Assembly (NCBI RefSeq): GCF_016427605.1
Contig: NZ_JAELXQ010000002.1
Coordinates: 744,001 to 808,000 of the forward strand
Source of the DNA: Ochrobactrum sp. Q0168
GTDB lineage: Bacteria > Pseudomonadota > Alphaproteobacteria > Rhizobiales > Rhizobiaceae
Length of the DNA: 64,000 nt
Direction: 5' to 3'
The notes below the pieces were generated by a model. It was not told the origin of the DNA, searched no databases, and saw only the letters and a program-made list of their open reading frames with translations. Positions 1 to 10,062 of the stretch are shown here, in pieces. Made by a program: the position numbers and the translations under genes. Each line of letters opens with the position of its first letter. Positions within the stretch are counted from its first letter, which is position 1.

Positions 1-336
1 TACGGCGGTGAACACGACCGGAATGTCGCGCGTGGAAGAAACCACAGCCTGGGCCGAAGGGGTGGAGATCGGAACGATCACATCCGGACCTTCACCGACG
101 AACTGACGTGCGATCTGTGCGGCGGTTGCCGGGTTGCCCTGTGCGGACTGATAGACGAATTTGAGATTTTCGCCTTCCTTATAACCGGCTTCGGCCAGCG
201 CATCCTTCACGCCGTCGCGAGCGGCGTCGAGCGCCGGATGTTCAACGATGGCGGTCACGGCGACGGTGACGTCTTTTGCCTGGGCCGAAGTGGCAATGGC
301 CGTTGCGGCCAGCAATGCCAGAAGTACAGAACGCAT
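1..336 (-). CDS. ABC transporter substrate-binding protein, N-terminal part (window edge)
   Basis: The reading frame starts at ATG 336 on the minus strand and runs off the left edge, so only about 112 residues are visible. The first 20 residues (MRSVLLALLAATAIATSAQA) form a clear signal peptide, so the mature protein should be periplasmic. The next segment (VAVTAIVEHPALDAARDGV and QNAQIARQFV-like region GNPATAAQIARQFVGEGPD) matches the ABC_sub_bind/TrpX-like family, which binds aromatic amino acids or related small ligands for an ABC importer. Permease and ATPase genes would be expected beyond the edge. A ribosome site (GGGGAGA) precedes the start. Ligand specificity is not determinable from this fragment. 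Confidence 0.8.
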   Translation of the reverse strand, partial: MRSVLLALLAATAIATSAQAKDVTVAVTAIVEHPALDAARDGVKDALAEAGYKEGENLKFVYQSAQGNPATAAQIARQFVGEGPDVIVPISTPSAQAVVSSTRDIPVVFTAV

Positions 337-458
337 GAAAATCTCCCCTATTGGTTTCTATGCTGTTGATTGCTTAATCAAGTTGATAGCCGAAATCAAT
401 CAGCACGGGAACCGGACAAAGTTGCGTGGAGAATGTATAGCGACCGATGAAGCGAGGA

Positions 459-1643
459 TCAGGCCTGCTCCACCCCATGGGTTGCCAGAAGCGACTTCAT
501 CCGTTTCACGGCAAGCTCTGGTTGGTCGAGCACATCGGCCTTGTCGGCCAGCTGGAAAATCTCGGCATAATGGACAATGCCGCGCGCCGACTGCATTCCC
601 GCCGGCATGGTGAAATGCGTTTGATGGTCATTGAGCCAGGCCAGAAATACGACCCCGGCCTTGTAATACTGGGTCGGCGCTTCGAAAATCTTGCGCGAGA
701 GTGGCACGGTCGGCTCAATGATGGCGCGAAACCGGACGCTGTCGCCTTTGGCAAGCGCCGCCAACGCGCTGGAGGCCTGCGGCGCCACGGCATCGAAAAT
801 CCCGAGCAGGGCATGGCTGTGCTTGTGCCCGTCGCCTTCGATCAGCGGTGCAAAATTGAAATCATCGCCTGTGAAACAGAGCACGCCGTCCGGCAGGCGG
901 TCGCGCAGGGCAAGCTCATAGCGCTCTTCCAGCAGCGAAATCTTGATGCCCTCCACCTTGTCGCGATTGGCTTCGATAATGCCGATGACCGTATCCAGCG
1001 CATCATCGAAATTCGAGGCTCCCCAGTAGCCTTTGAGCTGCGGGTCGAACATGTCGCCCAGCCAGTGAAGGACGACCTTCTCGCGGGCATTGGAGAGAAT
1101 GTGACTGTAAACCCTGGCATAATCTTCGGGTGAGCGGGCGATACGGGCAAGGGCGCGGCTTGCCATCAGGATGAAGCGCCCGCCGTGTTTCTCGATGAAA
1201 CCGGCCTGCGTTTCGTATGCCTTGATGATGTCATCGAGGCTCCCGGCGTCCGCCGGATCGAGATGATCGGTGCCAGCGCCACAGGCGAGATCGGCTCCCG
1301 GAACAAGTTTGCTTTCAGCCAGCGAGCGGCGGATCAGTTCCTGCGCGCCCGCCCAGTTGAGGCCCATGCCGCGCTGCGACGTGTCCATTGCCTCGGCGAT
1401 CTTGAAACCAAGGCTCCAGAGATGATGCCGAAACGCCATGGTCGCATCCCAGTCCAGTGCGGGATTGTCCCAGGGCGTCGTATCTTTTCGCGGGTCGGAA
1501 ACGACATGCGCTGCCGCATAGGCGATGCGATTGAACTGCGGGGGAGTGGACGGTCTTTCGGTTGGCGTTCCGACAAGCCGATAGGAATGCAGGGTGCCAT
1601 CGGCCTTGGGTAAGATCAGCACAGTGTCGAATGCAACGCTCAT
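459..1643 (-). CDS. DUF993 family protein (dihydrodipicolinate synthase-like)
   Basis: This 394-residue protein matches the DUF993 family, related to class I aldolase/dihydrodipicolinate synthase TIM barrels. Start ATG 1643 is preceded by GGGAGGA. The sequence has barrel-like segments such as GADLACGAGTDHLDP and LHWLGDMFDPQLKGYW and no signal peptide or membrane segment, so it should be cytoplasmic. In known genomes the family accompanies Gfo/Idh dehydrogenases and sugar or polyol catabolism genes. Here it is divergent from a LacI regulator, with a matching operator in its own promoter region at 1676-1691. Its reaction is unproven; an aldolase or lyase acting on a keto-sugar acid is only an inference from the fold. 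Confidence 0.8.
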   Translation of the reverse strand: MSVAFDTVLILPKADGTLHSYRLVGTPTERPSTPPQFNRIAYAAAHVVSDPRKDTTPWDNPALDWDATMAFRHHLWSLGFKIAEAMDTSQRGMGLNWAGAQELIRRSLAESKLVPGADLACGAGTDHLDPADAGSLDDIIKAYETQAGFIEKHGGRFILMASRALARIARSPEDYARVYSHILSNAREKVVLHWLGDMFDPQLKGYWGASNFDDALDTVIGIIEANRDKVEGIKISLLEERYELALRDRLPDGVLCFTGDDFNFAPLIEGDGHKHSHALLGIFDAVAPQASSALAALAKGDSVRFRAIIEPTVPLSRKIFEAPTQYYKAGVVFLAWLNDHQTHFTMPAGMQSARGIVHYAEIFQLADKADVLDQPELAVKRMKSLLATHGVEQA

Positions 1644-1675
1644 GATCGTCCTCCCACGAACTTCCGCCTTAATAA

Positions 1676-1691
1676 TTTAGAACGTTCCAAA
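1676..1691. promoter_or_regulatory. LacI-family operator, DUF993 side
   Basis: The 16 bases TTTAGAACGTTCCAAA form a nearly perfect inverted repeat around a central CG, with core GAACGTTC at 1680-1687. This is the usual geometry of LacI/GalR-family operators. It lies 33-48 bases upstream of the DUF993 start and shares its core with a second site at 1815-1828. Regulator binding here is inferred from position and from the shared core. Confidence 0.75.
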
Positions 1692-1805
1692 TGGCAAGAA
1701 ACAACCCGATTTCTAACAGGATTAGAACATAGATTTGAGAAACCGGCAGAAAAGTGCTGCTAAAAAAGGCAAAATTCTGGCGATAGTGCGGCGAAATTTC
1801 TTCCA

Positions 1806-1834
1806 TTGACAATTTTGGAACGTTCCAATTATTT
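1806..1834 (+). promoter_or_regulatory. Promoter of the LacI regulator and catabolic operon, with operator in the spacer
   Basis: A consensus -35 box TTGACA lies at 1806-1811 and a -10-like TTATTT at 1829-1834, separated by exactly 17 bases. The perfect 14-base palindrome TTGGAACGTTCCAA (1815-1828) fills most of that spacer, so a bound LacI-type repressor would block RNA polymerase directly. This predicts autorepression of the regulator and, through read-through, of the genes behind it. Confidence 0.75.
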
Positions 1835-1858
1835 TGCTAGCGAAAGTCGGGGAAAGCC

Positions 1859-3894
<2,036 letters not shown>

Positions 3895-3899
3895 ACACC

Positions 3900-5501
3900 A
3901 TGAACAAGCATATTTCGGCTGCGGAAGCGGCTGCACTCATTCCCGACAACGCTGTCGTTTCGGTCTCCTCATCGAGCGGTCTCGGCTGTCCCGATCTGAC
4001 GCTGAAAGCCATTGGTGAGCGGTTTGACGAGACCGGCCATCCCAAAAATATCACCACGCTGCATCCGATTGCGGCGGGCGATATGAGCGGCATCAAGGGC
4101 GTGGATTACATCGCCAAGCCGGGATTGCTGAAGAAGATCATCGGCGGTTCCTATCCGTCCGGTCCATCCAGCGCCGAGCCGCCGCTGATCTGGCAGATGA
4201 TTATCAATAATGAGATCCCGGCCTATAATATCCCGTCGGGCATTCTGTTCGATATGCACCGCGAAGCGGCGGCCAAGCGCCCCGGCGTGCTGACCAAGGT
4301 GGGGCTCGATACGTTTGTTGATCCCAAGCGTCAGGGCACGGCGATGAATGACAAGGCGCGTGAGGCGCCGGTCGTGAAACATGTCAGCTTCGAGGGCGAG
4401 GACTGGCTCTATTTCCCTTCTATCATCCCGCAAGTGGCGATCATTCGCGCGACGACGGCGGATGAGCGCGGCAATCTCACCTATGAGCATGAGGGCGCTT
4501 ATCTCGGCGGTCTCGATCAGGCGCTTGCCGCGCGCAACAATGGCGGCATCGTCATTGCGCAGGTGAAACGCATCGCCAAGGAAGGCACGCTGAAGCCGCA
4601 TGACGTGCGCGTGCCGGGTGTTCTGGTGGATTATATCGTGGTCGATCCCGACCAGAAGCAGACCACACAGACGCTGTACGATCCGGCGATTTCGGGCGAG
4701 ATTTTCCGTCCGCTGGATACGTTCCGGTTGGCTGAATTCAATATTCAGAAGGCGATTGCGCGCCGTGTCGCGCAGGAATTGCAGGCGGGCAGCGCGGTTA
4801 ATCTGGGCTTTGGCATTTCCGCCAATGTGCCGCGCATTCTGCTGGAAGAAGGACTGCATGGCGCCGTGACATGGGTGATCGAGCAGGGCGCTGTCGGCGG
4901 GGTGCCGCTACTGGATTTTGCCTTTGGCTGCGCATCCAATGCCGACGCCTATATGCCGTCGCCCTATCAGTTTACCTATTTCCAGGGCGCGGGCTTCGAC
5001 GCCTCGCTGCTCTCCTTCCTTGAGATCGGACGCGACGGTTCGGTCAATGTGTCGAAGCTTTCATTCCGTCCGCATGTCACTGCCGGGGCGGGCGGCTTCG
5101 TCGATATCACGGCGCGGGCAAAGAAGATCGTGTTTTCCGGCATGTTTAATGCCGGAGCCAAGCTCTCCGTCGCTGAGGGCAAGCTGGTGATCGAGAAGGA
5201 AGGCAAGCTGAAAAAGCTCGTCAATGAAGTGGAGCATGTCACCTTCTCCGGCCCGCGTGGCGTCGCGCAGGGACAGGACATCACCTATGTTACGGAACGC
5301 GCTGTGATGAAGCTGACGGCGGAAGGCATCGTGCTCACCGAGATCGCGCCGGGTGTGGATTTGCAGGCGCATATTCTCGATCAATCCGAGTTTCCGCTGA
5401 TCGTTTCTGACCAGCTCAAGATCATGGATGAAGCGCTGTTCCGCGAAGAACCGATTGGGCTTGAATTGCCGCAAAAACCGGCGCGAAAGCTGGAGGCGTG
5501 A
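3900..5501 (+). CDS. Propionate-type CoA-transferase (acyl-CoA:acetate/3-ketoacid CoA-transferase)
   Basis: A 533-residue protein with fused alpha and beta halves, as in propionate CoA-transferase/YdiF. The N-terminal half starts AAEAAALIPDNAVVSVSSSS. The C-terminal half has GAVTWVIEQGAVGGVP, where E328 is the predicted catalytic glutamate that carries CoA as a thioester. It should move CoA from an acyl-CoA donor to a free carboxylic acid. It starts five bases after the dehydrogenase stop and ends two bases before the hydratase start, so co-translation is likely. In this operon it probably activates the acid produced by the aldehyde dehydrogenase. Confidence 0.9.
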   Translation: MNKHISAAEAAALIPDNAVVSVSSSSGLGCPDLTLKAIGERFDETGHPKNITTLHPIAAGDMSGIKGVDYIAKPGLLKKIIGGSYPSGPSSAEPPLIWQMIINNEIPAYNIPSGILFDMHREAAAKRPGVLTKVGLDTFVDPKRQGTAMNDKAREAPVVKHVSFEGEDWLYFPSIIPQVAIIRATTADERGNLTYEHEGAYLGGLDQALAARNNGGIVIAQVKRIAKEGTLKPHDVRVPGVLVDYIVVDPDQKQTTQTLYDPAISGEIFRPLDTFRLAEFNIQKAIARRVAQELQAGSAVNLGFGISANVPRILLEEGLHGAVTWVIEQGAVGGVPLLDFAFGCASNADAYMPSPYQFTYFQGAGFDASLLSFLEIGRDGSVNVSKLSFRPHVTAGAGGFVDITARAKKIVFSGMFNAGAKLSVAEGKLVIEKEGKLKKLVNEVEHVTFSGPRGVAQGQDITYVTERAVMKLTAEGIVLTEIAPGVDLQAHILDQSEFPLIVSDQLKIMDEALFREEPIGLELPQKPARKLEA

Positions 5502-5502
5502 G

Positions 5503-6279
5503 ATGGCTGATCGGATAGAAATTTCGACCGAACACCACATTGCGGTCATGACCATCAAGCGACCTGAAAAGCTCAATGCCTTCGATATCGCGCTTTTGCA
5601 GGAACTCTCTGCCGCCTGTGACCGGGTGGAGGCGGATAGCACCGTGCGGGTTGCAATCCTGACTGGCGAGGGCAAAGCCTTTTCCGCAGGCGGCGACATC
5701 AAGGCCTGGGGCGGCATGGAACCGCAGGAATTCGGCCATGCCTGGGTGCGTTATGGGCATCGGGTGTTCGAGCGGCTCGCAACTTTGCGCGTGCCGTTGA
5801 TCGCAGCGATGAACGGCCATGCGCTGGGCGGCGGGCTGGAACTGGCAGGCGCCGCCGATATCCGCATTGTGGAAAAACAGGCGAAGATCGGCCTGCCGGA
5901 AACCTCGCTTGGCATGATCCCCGGCTGGTCGGGTACGCAGCGCCTTGTGCGCCGGTTCGGTGCGCAGATCGTGCGGCGCATGGTGCTGGGCGGCGAAATG
6001 TTCACGGCCGAAGAAGCGTTGTCGCATGGGTTGGTCGATCATGTGGTGGAGACGGGTACAGCCTTGCAGGCGGCGCAGGATTATGCGGCGCGGGTGGCCA
6101 AGCGCGGGCCCGCAGCGCTCGAAATTTCCAAACTGATGCTGTCCGTCGCCAATGGCGAGGACAATGGAACCGCCGTAGAGGCGCTGGGTTCCATCCTTGT
6201 CGCCAAGACCGGCGATCTGAAGGAAGGCGTGCGCTCGTTCAGCGAAAAGCGCGAAGCGAATTTTGAAGGAGAATGGTGA
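5503..6279 (+). CDS. Enoyl-CoA hydratase/isomerase family protein
   Basis: ATG 5503 follows GGAGG at 5492-5496 and gives a 258-residue crotonase, the usual length; an upstream in-frame start would run into the CoA-transferase gene. The oxyanion-hole segments AFSAGGDIKAWG and GHALGGGLELAGAADI are present. Both catalytic glutamates of true hydratases are in place (GGGLELA and KIGLPET), followed by GMIPGWSGTQRL. It should add water across an alpha,beta-unsaturated acyl-CoA, acting after the neighbouring CoA-transferase. The stop overlaps the start of the next gene. Confidence 0.92.
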   Translation: MADRIEISTEHHIAVMTIKRPEKLNAFDIALLQELSAACDRVEADSTVRVAILTGEGKAFSAGGDIKAWGGMEPQEFGHAWVRYGHRVFERLATLRVPLIAAMNGHALGGGLELAGAADIRIVEKQAKIGLPETSLGMIPGWSGTQRLVRRFGAQIVRRMVLGGEMFTAEEALSHGLVDHVVETGTALQAAQDYAARVAKRGPAALEISKLMLSVANGEDNGTAVEALGSILVAKTGDLKEGVRSFSEKREANFEGEW

Positions 6280-7793
6280 TGAGCGTTGTCGTAAAGCCGC
6301 AGCCGCTGAATGGGCTGGAAGTCCGCGAATTCTCCATGCTGATCGATGGCCAATGGGTTGGCAGTGAGAGCGGGCAGACGATAGAGCGCGTTGCGCCCGG
6401 CCATGGCGTGACGGTCAGTCGTTATCCCGCTGGCAACAAGGCGGATGTGGAACGCGCCGTAGCGAGCGCGCGCAAGGCTTTCGACGATGGGCGCTGGTCG
6501 TCCAAGACGGCATCGCAGCGTTCGCTGGTTCTGCTGAAAGCTGCCGATCTGATCGAGGCCCGGGCCGAAGAACTCGCCTATCTCGATGCGATTGAGGCTG
6601 GAAAGCCGATCAGTCAGGTGCGCGGCGAGATCGCTGGTTCGGTCGATATCTGGCGCTACGCGGCAGCGCTTGCGCGTGATCTGCATGGCGAGAGCTATAA
6701 TACGCTGGGCGATGGCACTTTGGGCGTTGTGCTGCGTGAGGCGATTGGCGTTGTCTCCATCATCACGCCGTGGAATTTTCCCTTCCTGATCGTCGGCCAA
6801 AAGCTGCCTTTCGCGCTGGCGGCAGGCTGCACGGCGGTCGTCAAGCCTTCGGAACTCACCTCCGGTTCGACACTGGTGCTGGGTGAAATTCTGGCCGAGG
6901 CAGGCGTGCCGGATGGCGTCCTCAACATCGTTACTGGCACCGGTGCCGATGTCGGCCAGCATATGAGCACGCATCCAGATGTCGACATGGTGTCCTTCAC
7001 CGGCTCGACCGGTGTGGGCAAGCTCACCATGGCCAATGCGGCTCAGACGCTGAAGAAAGTATCGCTGGAACTTGGCGGCAAGAACCCGCAGATCCTGTTC
7101 CCGGATGCGGATATGGATGCCTTTATTGACGCTGCGGTGTTCGGCGCATGGTTCAATGCGGGCGAATGCTGCAATGCCGGTTCGCGATTGATCGTGCATC
7201 GCTCGATTGTGGATGAGATTGTCGGGCGCGTCGCTGATCTGTCGAAAAAGGTCATCGTCGGTGATCCGCTCGATGTCAGTACGCAAGTGGGCGCGATCAT
7301 TACGCCCCAGCATTTAAGCAAGGTTGGCGCTTATGTCGATCAGGCTAAAAAGGCTGGTGCGGCGCTGGCTCATGGCGGCGAGGTGCTCGATCTCGGCCTT
7401 GGCCAATATATGGGACCGACCATTCTGGCGGGCGTGAAGGCCGATATGGCCGTGGCGCGTGAGGAAGTATTTGGGCCGGTTCTGTCGGTGCTCTCCTTCG
7501 ATACGGTGGATGAGGCGATCTCCATTGCCAATGCGGTCGATTACGGGCTTTCGGCTGGCGTGTGGAGCCGCGATTTCGATACCTGCATGACCATCGGGCG
7601 CAAGGTGCGCGCCGGTACGGTGTGGATGAACACTTTCATGGACGGAACTCCGGAACTGCCTTTCGGCGGTTATCGCCAGTCGGGTATGGGCCGCGAGTTG
7701 GGCCGTCATGCGGTGGAGGATTATACCGAGACCAAGACGCTCAATATGCATATCGGTGCGCGGACGGCCATGTGGATGCCACAGGCGAAGTAG
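6279..7793 (+). CDS. NAD(P)-dependent aldehyde dehydrogenase
   Basis: About 504 residues, standard for the superfamily. Two in-frame ATGs exist (6273 and 6279); 6279 overlaps the preceding TGA by one base and has GAAGGAG at better spacing. The cofactor region reads ITPWNFPF and TGSTGVGK, the general-base motif is LELGGKNPQ, and the catalytic cysteine lies in NAGECCNAGSR. Near the C-terminus PFGGYRQSGMGRELG is typical of betaine-aldehyde and related dehydrogenases. It should oxidise the aldehyde made by one of the operon's alcohol oxidases to the acid that the CoA-transferase then activates. Confidence 0.93.
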   Translation: MSVVVKPQPLNGLEVREFSMLIDGQWVGSESGQTIERVAPGHGVTVSRYPAGNKADVERAVASARKAFDDGRWSSKTASQRSLVLLKAADLIEARAEELAYLDAIEAGKPISQVRGEIAGSVDIWRYAAALARDLHGESYNTLGDGTLGVVLREAIGVVSIITPWNFPFLIVGQKLPFALAAGCTAVVKPSELTSGSTLVLGEILAEAGVPDGVLNIVTGTGADVGQHMSTHPDVDMVSFTGSTGVGKLTMANAAQTLKKVSLELGGKNPQILFPDADMDAFIDAAVFGAWFNAGECCNAGSRLIVHRSIVDEIVGRVADLSKKVIVGDPLDVSTQVGAIITPQHLSKVGAYVDQAKKAGAALAHGGEVLDLGLGQYMGPTILAGVKADMAVAREEVFGPVLSVLSFDTVDEAISIANAVDYGLSAGVWSRDFDTCMTIGRKVRAGTVWMNTFMDGTPELPFGGYRQSGMGRELGRHAVEDYTETKTLNMHIGARTAMWMPQAK

Positions 7794-7796
7794 GGA

Positions 7797-9290
7797 GTGA
7801 CGGCTTTGGGAGGACAGCCGGATATCGTCATCATCGGATCGGGTATCGGCGGTGCCACAATGGCCGCCGGTCTTGCCGCGTCTGGTGCAGACATTCTCAT
7901 TCTTGAGGCGGGGGAGCATTTGCCCGACAGGCCGGAAAACCGCGATCCGCGCGCCATTTTCCAACAAGGCTTCTTTCGTCCGAAAGAGTTCTGGTACGAG
8001 ACCAACGGTACGCCGTTCAACCCCGGCAATTATTACAATGTCGGCGGCAATTCCAAGTTCTTTGGCGCGGTGCTGATCCGCTATCGCCGCGAGGATTTTG
8101 CGGAAATGGCGCATCTGGAAGGCGTTTCGCCTGCCTGGCCATTCGCCTATGAGGAGCTGGAGCCGTGGTATTGCCGCGCAGAACAGCTGTTTCAGGTGCG
8201 GGGTGAACTGGGCGATGATCCGACCGAGCCTGATCATTCAAAACCCTATCCCTATCCAGCGATCCGTGACGAACCGGCCATTGCCGATGTGCGGGCGCGG
8301 TTGAAGAAGTACGGTCTTCATGCCGCATCGCTGCCGTTGGGCGTGGATATCGACCGCTGGCTCGCCAAGGCCAAAACGCCGTGGGATGCGCATCCCAATT
8401 GCGATGACGGCAAGATGGATGCGGAAACCTGTCCGCTCGCCACCGCCTTGCGCTATTCCAATGTCAGGCTGGAAACGTCGGCGCGCGTGACGCGGCTGGA
8501 AGCCGGGCCGGATGGAAAGACCATCGCAGCGGTCCATTATGTGAAGAATGGCGAGGCGCTGGTCCTGCGCCCGAAGCTGGTCATTCTTTCAGCGGGGGCT
8601 GTGCAGTCGGCAGCGCTTTTGTTGCGTTCGGGATTGGCCAATCGTTCCGATCAGGTGGGCCGTAATTTCATGAACCACAATGCCAGCGCCGTGATCGCCT
8701 TCGATCCGCGCTATCGCAATGACAGCGTCTACCAGAAGACCTTTGGCTTCAACGATTACTATCTGTCGGACGGGGCAGGCGGGCCGCCGCTCGGCAATGT
8801 GCAATTGCTTGGGCGGGTGTCGGGCGCGATCCTGAAATCCAATATGCCACGTGTGCCGGAATGGCTGTTGAAGCGGATTGCCGGACACACAATCGATTTC
8901 TACGCGATGAGCGAAGACCTGCCGTCGCCGGAAAGCCGCGTGAGCGTGGATGGCGACCGCATTGTCCTGCATTGGGTGCGCAGCAACTGGAAGGCGCATC
9001 TGATGCTGGTGGAAAAGCTCAAATCCGCGCTGCGGGCAGCGGGATTTCCGGTTGTGCTGTCGCGAGCCTTCGACCGGCGCACGCCGTCGCATCAATGCGG
9101 CACGGTGCGCATCGGCAATGATCCGGCGACAGCGCCGCTCGACCCCTGGTGCCGCGCTTACGATCATCCCAATCTCCACGTGGTGGATGCGTCATTCCTG
9201 CCGACATCGGCGGCGGTCAATCCGGCGCTGACCATCGCCGCGCAGGCGCTGCGCGTGGCCGACCACTTGAACCGTGAGGTGCTGGCATGA
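7797..9290 (+). CDS. GMC-family FAD oxidoreductase (first copy)
   Basis: A 497-residue glucose-methanol-choline family flavoprotein. GTG 7797 sits three bases after the upstream stop; a TTG at 7806 is possible. The FAD Rossmann motif IVIIGSGIGGATMA is at residues 10-23, NVGGNSKFFGAVL covers the second FAD contact, and the C-terminal domain has THQC-like SHQCGTVRIG and NPALTIAAQALR with the catalytic His and Asn. The branch resembles sugar or glucoside dehydrogenases more than choline oxidases. It has no signal peptide and no adjacent cytochrome gene, so its electron acceptor is unknown. Confidence 0.88.
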   Translation: MTALGGQPDIVIIGSGIGGATMAAGLAASGADILILEAGEHLPDRPENRDPRAIFQQGFFRPKEFWYETNGTPFNPGNYYNVGGNSKFFGAVLIRYRREDFAEMAHLEGVSPAWPFAYEELEPWYCRAEQLFQVRGELGDDPTEPDHSKPYPYPAIRDEPAIADVRARLKKYGLHAASLPLGVDIDRWLAKAKTPWDAHPNCDDGKMDAETCPLATALRYSNVRLETSARVTRLEAGPDGKTIAAVHYVKNGEALVLRPKLVILSAGAVQSAALLLRSGLANRSDQVGRNFMNHNASAVIAFDPRYRNDSVYQKTFGFNDYYLSDGAGGPPLGNVQLLGRVSGAILKSNMPRVPEWLLKRIAGHTIDFYAMSEDLPSPESRVSVDGDRIVLHWVRSNWKAHLMLVEKLKSALRAAGFPVVLSRAFDRRTPSHQCGTVRIGNDPATAPLDPWCRAYDHPNLHVVDASFLPTSAAVNPALTIAAQALRVADHLNREVLA

Positions 9291-10051
9291 ATCGTCAAAG
9301 ACCTGCGGCGCTGGTAACCGGCGGACGGCGCGGGATCGGGCTTGGCATTGCCCGCGCCCTTGCGGCGAAGGGTTTCGATCTGGCGATCACCGATGTCGAA
9401 AACGATGAGGCCGTCATTCATGAATTGCGCGGCATGGGTGGCAAGGTGGCCTTCTTCAGGAGCGATCTCGCTGCCGTCGAAACGCATCAGACGACGGTTG
9501 CCGCAGTGCTGAAGGAATTCGGCAGCATCGACTGTCTCGTCAACAATGCGGGCATGGGTTCTGTCGAGCGCGGCGATTTTCTCGGGCTGAAGCCGGAGAA
9601 CTTCGACACCATCATGGGGGTCAATTTGCGCGGCACGGTGTTCTTCACGCAAGCGATAGTGAAAACCATGCTGGCGGTTACCGATGTGCGTTTTCCACGC
9701 AGCATCGTGACGATCAGTTCGGTTTCATCGGTGATGAGTTCGCCGGAGAGGCTCGATTACTGCATCAGCAAGGCAGGGCTGACCGCCTTTGTGCAGGGAT
9801 TGGCATTGCGGCTCGCCGAAGCGCGGATCGGCGTGTTCGAAGTGCGCCCCGGCATTATTCGCACCGACATGACCGCAAAAGTTGCCGAGCGCTACGATAC
9901 GCTGATCGACGGCGGGCTGGTGCCGATGAAGCGCTGGGGCGAAGTGGGCGATGTTGGCGCTATCGTCGCCGGGCTGGCGGGCGGAAATTTCATCTTTGCC
10001 ACCGGGTCGGTGATCAATGCCGATGGCGGCCTGTCGATAGCAAAGCTTTAG
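9287..10051 (+). CDS. SDR-family oxidoreductase (3-ketoacyl-ACP reductase-like)
   Basis: A 254-residue classical short-chain dehydrogenase. The coenzyme motif is TGGRRGIGLGIA near residues 11-22, NNAG occurs near residue 85, and the catalytic Ser with the YCISK (YxxxK) motif lies near residues 144-162. Its ATG overlaps the preceding TGA (ATGA), which suggests translational coupling. In this pathway it could oxidise the hydroxyacyl-CoA formed by the hydratase or act on an alcohol intermediate; both are inferences. Confidence 0.9.
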   Translation: MNRQRPAALVTGGRRGIGLGIARALAAKGFDLAITDVENDEAVIHELRGMGGKVAFFRSDLAAVETHQTTVAAVLKEFGSIDCLVNNAGMGSVERGDFLGLKPENFDTIMGVNLRGTVFFTQAIVKTMLAVTDVRFPRSIVTISSVSSVMSSPERLDYCISKAGLTAFVQGLALRLAEARIGVFEVRPGIIRTDMTAKVAERYDTLIDGGLVPMKRWGEVGDVGAIVAGLAGGNFIFATGSVINADGGLSIAKL

Positions 10052-10062
10052 AGGAATAGGCG

